This document shows, in pieces, positions 1-5,015 of a stretch of 5,015 nucleotides of DNA. Every line of letters begins with the position of its first letter. Within the stretch, counting starts at the first letter, position 1. Under the pieces are notes generated by a model that had not been told where the DNA came from, ran no database searches, and worked only from the letters and a program-made list of their open reading frames with translations. The DNA lies in NCBI GenBank assembly GCA_002862325.1, contig PKCT01000174.1, positions 1 to 5,015 of the forward strand, given 5' to 3'. The DNA comes from Phycisphaerae bacterium (GTDB lineage Bacteria > Planctomycetota > Phycisphaerae > Phycisphaerales > SM1A02). A program made the translations under genes and the position numbers.

Positions 1-473
1 GTGGCGACGGTGGAGGAGGTGAAGAATACGTGCGTCGACTCCAATCGCTCGCAGGGGATGCGACGATCGAGCTTCCCGGCCCGGTCGCGGACCCGACCAG
101 GCTTGCCGACGAACTGCGCGACGCGGACATCTACTGCTATCCATCGATCGCGCATCGTGGCGAGGCTTCGCCGGTGGCCCCGTTGGAGGCGATGGCATGT
201 GGCCTGCCGCCCGTCGTGGCCGATCTGCCCCAGTACGCCGCCTATATCCAAGACGAACGATCCGGCCTCGTGTTTGAGCGTGGTTCGGGCGAAGCCCGAA
301 GACTCGCGGGGGCTTTGGGGCGTCTGGTGGGCGAATCGACCTTTCGACAGACACTCGCCGAGGCCGCCCTCGCCTCGGCCCGCCGGTTCGGCCTCGATGA
401 GATCGCGGAGGCGTACCTGACCGACTTTCAATCGTCCATCGATGCGCTCGCCGCATCGCGGAGATCCTCCTGA
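1..473 (+). CDS. GT4 family glycosyltransferase, C-terminal part (5' end outside window)
   Basis: This is the nucleotide-binding half of a GT-B retaining glycosyltransferase of family GT4, probably cytoplasmic or at the inner face of the membrane, transferring a sugar from a nucleotide donor during polysaccharide assembly. The reading frame starts at base 3 and is open to the left edge, so the gene begins upstream; 156 residues are visible. They open with GDGGGGEEYVRRL, the usual strand and loop at the start of the C-terminal domain. They then contain the GT4 E-x7-E motif (visible residues E54 and E62, GEASPVAPLEAMACGLP), which binds the donor. The last ~50 residues form the usual C-terminal helices. 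A GTG at base 30 is an internal Val, not a start, because the motif-bearing frame continues upstream of it. The stop TGA (471-473) overlaps the next gene's ATG by one base, so the two are co-transcribed. The donor and acceptor sugars are unknown. Confidence 0.9.
   Translation, partial: GDGGGGEEYVRRLQSLAGDATIELPGPVADPTRLADELRDADIYCYPSIAHRGEASPVAPLEAMACGLPPVVADLPQYAAYIQDERSGLVFERGSGEARRLAGALGRLVGESTFRQTLAEAALASARRFGLDEIAEAYLTDFQSSIDALAASRRSS
460..463 (+). promoter_or_regulatory. Ribosome binding site for the WcaF-like acetyltransferase
   Basis: GGAG lies 9 bases before the ATG at 473, inside the last codons of the upstream glycosyltransferase. It supports that ATG as the start and suggests translational coupling across the TGATG junction. 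Confidence 0.5.
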
Positions 474-1066
474 TGACCGACGACACCAAGACGCGCCCCA
501 AGGACCGCTACCGCCTCAAGCTGGAGGATCAGAGCGACGCCTATCGAAGCCCCTGGTCCCGCCGGGAACAGGTCGGGATCAAGCTCTTCGCGCTGGTGTG
601 GACGCTGTTCTGCGGTTGGACACCCGGCCCGCTCAACGCCTGGCGACTGCTCGTGCTCAGGACGTTCGGCTGTCGAATCTCCGGTCGACCGTACGTCGCA
701 CCGTCCGCCCGAATTCGCGTGCCGTGGCAGCTCGAGATGGAAGACCGGGCGTGTCTCGGCGACGGCGCCGAGGTGTACAACCTCGGGGAATGCGTCCTTC
801 GGGCTCGGTGCACGATCGCGCAACACGCCTATCTCTGCGGCGGGTCGCATGACCTGCAGCGTCGGGCCCTGCCGCTGATCGTGGCCCCCGTGGAGATCGG
901 CGCCGACGTCTTTGTTGGGGCACGGACGTTCGTGATGCCTGGTGTGACCGTCGGAGAGGGCGCTGTAGTCGGAGCCGCGAGCGTGGTCGTTCGAGACGTC
1001 GAACCGTGGAGCGTGGTCGCGGGTAATCCCGCGAAACCGGTCGGGACGCGGTCATTCGTCGACTGA
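473..1066 (+). CDS. WcaF-like hexapeptide-repeat O-acetyltransferase
   Basis: A 197-residue left-handed beta-helix acyltransferase resembling the putative colanic acid biosynthesis acetyltransferase WcaF. It would use acetyl-CoA to O-acetylate a sugar of the polysaccharide or its lipid-linked precursor in the cytoplasm. Family features seen: an N-terminal helical, partly hydrophobic region (about 33-66, including LFALVWTLFCGWTPGPLNAW); hexapeptide-like coils from about 68; the likely catalytic His126 in GGSHD; and the closing coil VEIGADVFVGARTFVMPGV then VTVGEGAVVGAASVV, ending with VVAGNPAKPVG, typical of this superfamily. Length is near that of WcaF proteins (about 180-200). The ATG overlaps the upstream glycosyltransferase stop by one base and has GGAG 9 bases before it. 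The stop is overlapped by the convergent glycosyltransferase gene on the other strand. The family is secure; the acetylated sugar is unknown, and another acyl group cannot be excluded. Confidence 0.9.
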   Translation: MTDDTKTRPKDRYRLKLEDQSDAYRSPWSRREQVGIKLFALVWTLFCGWTPGPLNAWRLLVLRTFGCRISGRPYVAPSARIRVPWQLEMEDRACLGDGAEVYNLGECVLRARCTIAQHAYLCGGSHDLQRRALPLIVAPVEIGADVFVGARTFVMPGVTVGEGAVVGAASVVVRDVEPWSVVAGNPAKPVGTRSFVD

Positions 1067-2791
1067 CGACGTCCCGGTCGCGTCCGGGTCCCCTCCCGGA
1101 TCCTGCAACTCGAGCTCGATGATCTTCAGGCGGATCTGGAAGAAGTAGATCGCCTTGAGGAGGGCGAAGGCGAATCCCGCCCGGCCGTCGAGGAGGCCGA
1201 GCTTGAGGAGCCAGCTCGAGAAGAAGTGCGCGGGTGCCAGCCACCAGCGACGGAGCGATCCGTACTTGAACCGCTGGCGCCGGGTGAAGTGGCCCTGGGC
1301 CACGCCGCCCTGCTGCAGGAGCTTGACGTACCGCCGGGCCTCCCACGACGAGTACTCGTTGTGCTTGCGGATGTAGGAGTGGAGCCCCTTGTAGTCGTCG
1401 TGGTCGATCGGGGCGTCGATCCGCCCGGTCGTCCCGGCGAGGACGGGGTGCTCGTGCACCTCCATGTCCAGGTGGCTCCACCGCTCCTCGTCGATCCGCT
1501 CGTACTCGCCGGCGCCGTACCGGATGAGGGCCAGCTTCGTGAACCCCTCGCCGTGCTTCAGGTAGCGACCCATGAAGTGGTTGTGGTAGGTCAACCACAT
1601 GCCGTCGTGGCTCGATTCCGGAAGGACGCGGGCCAGCTCGTCGCAAAAGTCGTCGGAGACGTACTCGTCGGCGTCGAGGAAGAGGATCCACTCGGTCTCG
1701 AACTCGTGATTCCGAAGCATCCAGTTGCGCTTCTTGGGGAACTGGCCGTTCCACCGGAAGTCGACGACCTCGGCGCCGTACTCCCGCGCGATCTCGCACG
1801 TCCGGTCCGAGGAACCGGAGTCGACGACGATGACCTTCGCGAATCGCTGCAGGCGGCTGAGGCACGCCGGGAGGTTCCGTTCCTCGTTGAGCACGGGCAC
1901 GACCACCGTCACCGGGAGGTCGGACGTCGCCTCGGAGTTCCGGTCGAGCACCGGCTTGGACTCGAGCCCGAGAGTGATCTCGCGGATCTTCAGGGAGATC
2001 AGGAACTCGTACGCCGAGATGAATAAGCTGAAACGAACGCCCGCGTGCCCGTCGAGGAAACCACGCCTCCAGACGAACATGTAGAGGAAGCGGAACACCC
2101 AGGGGAAGGGAAGCAGGTGGTAGACCCGCTGCTTGAACCAACGGCGACGGGCGATCGCGTTGCCGAAGAGGCTCGATTCGAGGCCCGCGGCGGGAAGGCG
2201 GAGTGACTCGCGATGCTTGACGATCTCCTCCGCCTCGAGCGACGAGTAGTCGTTGTGCTTCGCGATCGAGTGCTCGATGTCCCGACGGTCGTCGTGGATC
2301 ATCGGCTCGTCGAGGTACGCGGCGTCCCCGTCGAGCACCATGTGCTCGTGCACGCTCCGGTTCTCGTAGCGAGCGGCGCCGCGACGGAAGAGTCGGAGGT
2401 TCCAGCTCGGGAAGTACCCGCAGTGGCGGATCGGGCTGCCGAGGAACATAAAGAGTCGGTTGAGGTAGTACCCGACGTCGCTGGAATCGTCGTTCCCGAT
2501 CCGCGTCTCGATCTCGCGACGGAGCTCCGGCGTGATGACCTCGTCCGCATCGACGATGAGCACCCAGTCGGCCTCGATCGGCAGGTTGTCGAGCGCCCAG
2601 TTCTTCTGGGCCGCGTAGCCGAGCCACTCGTTGAAGACAAACTTGGCCCCCGCCGCCTCCGCGATCTCCCGGGTGCGGTCGGTGGACCCGGAGTCGACGA
2701 CGAACACCTTGCGGGTCCAACCCGCGAGGGCGTCGAGGCAGTGCGGGAGGTTCGCCTCCTCGTCCTTCGTGATGATGAGGACGTCGATCAT
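1052..2791 (-). CDS. Tandem two-module GT2 glycosyltransferase (WaaE-like, duplicated)
   Basis: A 579-residue protein with two complete inverting GT2 (GT-A fold) modules related to the WaaE/KdtX-type lipopolysaccharide core glycosyltransferases, which are normally single modules of about 250-260 residues. Module 1 (about 1-275) has VVDSGSTDRT (31-40), the metal/donor-binding DADE (81-84), VHEH (147-150), KHNDYSS (178-184) and an amphipathic C-terminal end starting FLDGHAG (245). Module 2 (about 293-565) repeats each: VVDSGSSDRT (322-331), DADE (373-376), VHEH (445-448), KHNEYSS (476-482), LLDGRAG (533). Both active sites look intact, so one chain may add two sugars. The ATG at 2791 is chosen because it overlaps the deacetylase stop as ATGA, has GGGAGGA 9 bases upstream, and begins the fold directly (MIDVLIITKDEEANLP). 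The 80-residue extension possible upstream is Arg/Pro/Gly-rich and lies inside the deacetylase gene. It is the last gene of the minus-strand operon. Substrates are unknown. Confidence 0.92.
   Translation of the reverse strand: MIDVLIITKDEEANLPHCLDALAGWTRKVFVVDSGSTDRTREIAEAAGAKFVFNEWLGYAAQKNWALDNLPIEADWVLIVDADEVITPELRREIETRIGNDDSSDVGYYLNRLFMFLGSPIRHCGYFPSWNLRLFRRGAARYENRSVHEHMVLDGDAAYLDEPMIHDDRRDIEHSIAKHNDYSSLEAEEIVKHRESLRLPAAGLESSLFGNAIARRRWFKQRVYHLLPFPWVFRFLYMFVWRRGFLDGHAGVRFSLFISAYEFLISLKIREITLGLESKPVLDRNSEATSDLPVTVVVPVLNEERNLPACLSRLQRFAKVIVVDSGSSDRTCEIAREYGAEVVDFRWNGQFPKKRNWMLRNHEFETEWILFLDADEYVSDDFCDELARVLPESSHDGMWLTYHNHFMGRYLKHGEGFTKLALIRYGAGEYERIDEERWSHLDMEVHEHPVLAGTTGRIDAPIDHDDYKGLHSYIRKHNEYSSWEARRYVKLLQQGGVAQGHFTRRQRFKYGSLRRWWLAPAHFFSSWLLKLGLLDGRAGFAFALLKAIYFFQIRLKIIELELQDPGGDPDATGTSSVDE
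1097..1915 (-). repeat. Protein-level repeat unit 2: second WaaE-like GT2 module
   Basis: This covers residues 293-565. It begins VTVVVPVLNEERNLPAC, a canonical GT2 first strand, and ends with the LLDGRAG...LKIIE segment equivalent to residues 245-271 of unit 1. All key motifs are present. No ATG and no obvious ribosome binding site lie near the start of the unit, and there is no stop between the units, so it reads as part of one fused protein and not a separate gene. The last 14 residues (566-579) are an acidic, Gly-rich tail. Confidence 0.8.
1967..2791 (-). repeat. Protein-level repeat unit 1: first WaaE-like GT2 module
   Basis: This covers residues 1-275 of the tandem glycosyltransferase. 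It matches unit 2 motif for motif, with offsets of 288-298 residues between equivalent positions. DNA similarity survives in short blocks at conserved motifs: 16 identical bases (2688-2703 against 1815-1830, the VVDSGS motif) and 20 of 21 identical (2240-2260 against 1346-1366, the KHN-D/E-YSS motif). Unit 1 is several residues longer between the KHNDYSS motif and the LDG-x-AG end. A linker of about 17 residues (276-292) separates the units. Confidence 0.8.
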
Positions 2792-3693
2792 GCGGCCACG
2801 TCCTCCCCGAGGGCGTGACGAAGCACCTCGCCGCACGGCGCGAAGGCGTACCGGCCCAGGAGCATCCGGAGCTTCGAAGCGGTCGTCGACAGACCCACGT
2901 AGCACTTGAACCGCCTGGAGAAGGACATCGGCACGACCGGACTGTCCGGCGCGAGGTCGCGTGGATGCAGGTAGACGACACCGGGCAGGCCCTGCCGTTG
3001 CAGGGCCTCGAAGCCGCGACGGATCAGCCATCCCGGGAACAGGCGGAGGTAGCCGCCGCCGGAAAAGCCGACCTTGCGGGGGCCGAGCTGCATGAGACTC
3101 ATCGGAAGCTCGGGGATCGACCGACCGGAGGGGGCTCCCCGGAAGACGTGGGGAGCCACGCTGCAGGGGTACCCGCCGTTCTCGCGAGGCACCGGGAAGA
3201 GGCTCGCGTCATAGTCGAGACCGGCGTCGAGCAGCGTGTCGAAGGCCCATTCGGTCCCGGGCGTGATCGAGAAGCTCGGCGCCCGGAAGGACGTGACCCG
3301 GGCACCGCCCGCGTCCTCGATCGCGGCGATCGATCGCTTCAGGTCCTCCTCGAACTCCGCGGGAGAGAGGTCGCAGACCTTCCGGTGCCAGTAGGAGTGG
3401 GTCCCGATCTCGTGCCCGGCATCCGCGGTCCGCCGCACGAGCTCCGGATAGCGATCGGCGATCCAGCCCAGGAAGTAGAACGTGGCCTTGACGCCGAACT
3501 CGTCGCAGATCCCGAGGATCTCGTCGGTTCGTCTCTCCACGATCGTCGGGAAGCCCGGCCAGCGGTCGGTGTCCGAGACCGATTCGATCTCGACCAGGTG
3601 GAACCAGTCCTCGATGTCGAAGCTCAGCGCGTTGACGATCCGTCCCGCTTCGCGGGTCGGACTCGGATCGATGCTGGGCGTCGTCTCGGTCAT
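2788..3693 (-). CDS. NodB-type polysaccharide deacetylase, DUF3473 / XrtA-associated type
   Basis: A 301-residue carbohydrate esterase family 4 (NodB homology) protein that would hydrolyse N-acetyl (or O-acetyl) groups from a polysaccharide or lipid-linked sugar with a divalent metal. Motifs: SFDIEDW (24-30) with the catalytic-base/metal Asp pair region, THSYWH (98-103) giving metal ligands H99 and H103, SFRAPSFSIT (135-144), YDASLFP (161-167), GGGYLRLFP (212-220) and YLHPRDL (241-247) with the late His. The C-terminal region with the RFKCYVGLSTTASKLRMLL segment (261-279) matches the DUF3473-type extension found in deacetylases of exosortase/PEP-CTERM-linked exopolysaccharide loci. No signal peptide or membrane segment is seen. 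ATG 3693 is the only usable start after an in-frame TGA two codons upstream, which is the formyltransferase stop. No Shine-Dalgarno is visible, so reinitiation after the upstream gene is likely. The stop overlaps the next start as ATGA. No exosortase gene is in the window, so that link is inference. Confidence 0.92.
   Translation of the reverse strand: MTETTPSIDPSPTREAGRIVNALSFDIEDWFHLVEIESVSDTDRWPGFPTIVERRTDEILGICDEFGVKATFYFLGWIADRYPELVRRTADAGHEIGTHSYWHRKVCDLSPAEFEEDLKRSIAAIEDAGGARVTSFRAPSFSITPGTEWAFDTLLDAGLDYDASLFPVPRENGGYPCSVAPHVFRGAPSGRSIPELPMSLMQLGPRKVGFSGGGYLRLFPGWLIRRGFEALQRQGLPGVVYLHPRDLAPDSPVVPMSFSRRFKCYVGLSTTASKLRMLLGRYAFAPCGEVLRHALGEDVAA
2801..2807 (-). promoter_or_regulatory. Ribosome binding site for the tandem glycosyltransferase
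   Basis: GGGAGGA on the minus strand, 9 bases before the ATG at 2791 and inside the deacetylase 3' end. With the ATGA overlap it decides the start, against the longer open frame reaching to 3031. Confidence 0.65.
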
Positions 3694-3696
3694 CGT

Positions 3697-4485
3697 TCAG
3701 ATCAGTCGGTGGCCGCCAGCCCTCAACCGCTTCAGATCCTCGCGGGTCGGCATCGAGAAATGGGTGGACTCGGATTCGGGGTTCGGACTGAGAGGAGGAT
3801 CGCCGGCCTCCACCAGCTTCACGCATTCAATGATGGCTTCGGCGGCGAGGTCCTTCGAACGAGCCATGAGATCCTCGAGCGAATCCCAGGGATTGATCCG
3901 GTACTTTCGCTGCACGATGATCGGTCCGTTGTCGAGCTTCGCATCCACATAGTGAACGCTCGTGCCGCCTTCGGACTCACCATTCGCCAGCGTCCAGAAG
4001 CTCGGCATCAGACCGCGATACTTCGGAAGCAGCGCACCGTGGCAGTTCACGATCCCCTTGGGCGTCTGCTCGCGGAGCTTCTTCTTGTAGAGCTGGGTCC
4101 CGGAGATCGACACGATGAACTCGACGCCGTGTCCGCGCAGATGCGACAGGAACTCCTCGCTGTTGACGTCGACCGCCTCCGTCACCTCGACCCCGTACTT
4201 CCGCGCCACGGCACCGACGGAATGGCACCGACGGGTCGACCCGAGCCAGTCGTTCTCGACCTTGGCGAGCACCTTCTTGAGGAGATACTTCCTGAGCTTC
4301 CACTGGAAGTAGCCGAACCCATACAGGCGATAGAGGTCCATCGCGGTCTGGAAGACCGAACGCTTCCCCTGCGCCACCGACTGGATGTTGACGCCGGCGG
4401 TGGTGTCGTGGAACTCCCGGAGGTATTTGTCGAGGACCTTGGGGAGCAGGAACGGCTCGTTCTGGATGAACACGTACTTGATCAC
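3697..4485 (-). CDS. Formyltransferase family protein, probable amino-sugar N-formyltransferase
   Basis: A 262-residue protein of the formyl_trans_N superfamily (methionyl-tRNA formyltransferase / GAR transformylase fold), which moves a formyl group from N10-formyltetrahydrofolate to an amine. The catalytic Asn-His-Asp set is visible: N147 and H149 in GIVNCHGALLPKYRG and D185 in KLDNGPI. The 36-residue His-Asp spacing equals that of GAR transformylase (His108, Asp144 in E. coli). There is no OB-fold C-terminal domain as in tRNA formyltransferase; instead it ends HFSMPTREDLKRLRAGG, seen in formyltransferases of polysaccharide loci. A Lys-rich helical segment (about 45-80) follows the first strand, and the protein has 20 Lys in 262 residues against about 2-3.5% in its neighbours. 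The start is GTG, overlapping the upstream stop as GTGA and preceded by an excellent ribosome binding site. The glycosyltransferase and deacetylase context points to N-formylation of a nucleotide-linked amino sugar, but the substrate is inferred. Confidence 0.85.
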   Translation of the reverse strand: MIKYVFIQNEPFLLPKVLDKYLREFHDTTAGVNIQSVAQGKRSVFQTAMDLYRLYGFGYFQWKLRKYLLKKVLAKVENDWLGSTRRCHSVGAVARKYGVEVTEAVDVNSEEFLSHLRGHGVEFIVSISGTQLYKKKLREQTPKGIVNCHGALLPKYRGLMPSFWTLANGESEGGTSVHYVDAKLDNGPIIVQRKYRINPWDSLEDLMARSKDLAAEAIIECVKLVEAGDPPLSPNPESESTHFSMPTREDLKRLRAGGHRLI

Positions 4486-5015
4486 GAAGTCGGACCTCCT
4501 TCAGTCCCGGTTGAATCGGCTTCGCCGGTCACCTCGAGCAACAGGGCCCGCCACGCCTCGAGCCGATGCTCCGCCGCGTGGAATTCGACCAGAGCCGCGC
4601 GAGCGCTCTCCCCCGCCGCCGCGCAGCTGGCGGGATCGTCCGCGTAGCCGCGAATGCCCGCCACCAGGTCGTCCACGGCGCCCTGCCGCACCTCGAGGCC
4701 GCATTCACTCTCGACGATGACCTTCGCGATCTCACTTTCGGGGCTCCCGATGAAGATCGCGGGCCGACCGGCGGCCAGGATTCCAAAGAGCTTCGAGGGC
4801 ACCATGATTCCCTCGATCCCCTCGAGCAGACTCACGAGATGGACGTCGGCCGCGCTGAGCAGTTCGTCGAGACGCTCGCGGGGCTGGTACGGCGCCACGA
4901 TGCAGGTGTCTTCGAGCCCGTGTTCGGCGACGAACGTCTCCACCGTGGCCTTGCGCTTGCCTCCGCCGACGAACGCGAAGCGGATCCGATCGTCGTCCTT
5001 CAGGCGCAGCGCGGC
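4482..5015 (-). CDS. GT4 family glycosyltransferase (WbuB-like), C-terminal part (5' end outside window)
   Basis: The C-terminal, donor-binding half of a second GT-B glycosyltransferase of family GT4. The frame is open to the right edge; 177 residues are visible, starting AALRLKDDDRIRFAFVGGGK, the canonical strand and glycine loop that begins this domain. The GTG at 4943 is therefore internal. The motif EGIMVPSKLFGILAAGRP (visible 68-85) replaces the plain EAMACGxP form and is typical of the WbuB-like subgroup, as is the following IGSPESEIAKVI. In the subgroup this region binds the nucleotide-sugar phosphates. It is the first visible gene of the minus-strand operon, and its TGA overlaps the formyltransferase GTG by 4 bases. 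Known WbuB is a fucosamine-type O-antigen transferase, but the sugar used here cannot be inferred. Confidence 0.9.
   Translation of the reverse strand, partial: AALRLKDDDRIRFAFVGGGKRKATVETFVAEHGLEDTCIVAPYQPRERLDELLSAADVHLVSLLEGIEGIMVPSKLFGILAAGRPAIFIGSPESEIAKVIVESECGLEVRQGAVDDLVAGIRGYADDPASCAAAGESARAALVEFHAAEHRLEAWRALLLEVTGEADSTGTEGGPTS
4494..4501 (-). promoter_or_regulatory. Strong ribosome binding site deciding the GTG start of the formyltransferase
   Basis: AAGGAGGT on the minus strand, fully complementary to the usual 16S rRNA 3' end, 8 bases before the GTG at 4485. It lies in the last codons of the upstream glycosyltransferase and is the best Shine-Dalgarno in the window. It supports the GTG as the true start. 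Confidence 0.8.

Noticed and set aside
1073..1099. CCCGG / CCGGG inverted repeats near the convergent stops, considered as a terminator
   Set aside because: The stems are only 5 bp, can pair in two alternative ways, lack a T-run on either strand, and lie in the coding 3' end of the glycosyltransferase. Such stems are expected by chance in GC-rich DNA.
1916..1966. Possible gene boundary between the two GT2 modules
   Set aside because: No stop codon, ATG or convincing ribosome binding site is present here. The frame runs through without interruption, so a single fused protein is the simpler reading.
1226..2026. 266-residue plus-strand open frame antisense to the tandem glycosyltransferase
   Set aside because: Val/Leu/Asp-rich low-information product mirroring the opposite strand's codons, with no motif.
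657..2981. 774-residue open frame on the minus strand
   Set aside because: The product is extremely Arg/Pro-rich with no recognisable fold. It overlaps the WaaE-like double gene in another frame and the acetyltransferase on the opposite strand. It is a high-GC shadow frame.
2792..3031. 80-residue N-terminal extension of the tandem glycosyltransferase
   Set aside because: The extension is Arg/Pro/Gly-rich, overlaps the deacetylase coding region, and is bypassed by the ATGA overlap with a good ribosome binding site at 2801-2807.
2815..4647. 610-residue open frame on the plus strand, antisense to three genes
   Set aside because: It lies wholly opposite the deacetylase, formyltransferase and glycosyltransferase genes, which all carry clear family motifs. 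Its own composition is Arg/Glu/Val-rich without motifs, typical of an antisense shadow.

Overview
This is a gene-dense bacterial window, GC-rich (roughly 60-65% by eye), with no intergenic gap longer than 3 bases. All six coding regions I can support belong to surface or secreted polysaccharide biosynthesis: three glycosyltransferase genes (one carrying two catalytic modules), a hexapeptide-repeat O-acetyltransferase, a NodB-type polysaccharide deacetylase and a formyltransferase. The high GC, the WcaF-like and WaaE-like families and the DUF3473-type deacetylase suggest a GC-rich Gram-negative bacterium (for example a myxobacterial/'deltaproteobacterial', planctomycete or related lineage). The sequence alone does not fix the phylum.

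Layout. Left block, plus strand (1-1066): the C-terminal part of a GT4 glycosyltransferase whose start lies before the window, then a WcaF-like acetyltransferase with a 1-base stop/start overlap. Right block, minus strand (5015 down to 1052), in transcription order: the C-terminal part of a second GT4 glycosyltransferase that enters from the right edge, a GTG-started formyltransferase (4-base overlap), a polysaccharide deacetylase (3-base gap, same frame), and a 579-residue protein made of two complete WaaE-like GT2 modules in tandem (4-base overlap). The two blocks converge, and their last codons overlap by 15 bases at 1052-1066. The tight spacing and the ribosome binding sites inside upstream genes indicate two translationally coupled operons. 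Their promoters must lie outside the window.

How the genes could work together. The glycosyltransferases would add sugars from nucleotide donors to a growing lipid-linked or lipid-A-like acceptor. The formyltransferase would N-formylate an amino sugar, the acetyltransferase would O-acetylate a sugar, and the deacetylase would remove N-acetyl groups. This is assigned from family knowledge and gene context; no substrate can be read from the sequence.

Nothing here points to a wholly new system. The most unusual items are the tandem fusion of two intact WaaE-like modules, and the adjacent formyltransferase and deacetylase genes, which suggest coupled deacetylation and formylation of amino sugars. 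I see no RNA genes, CRISPR array, insertion sequence, attachment site or convincing terminator.
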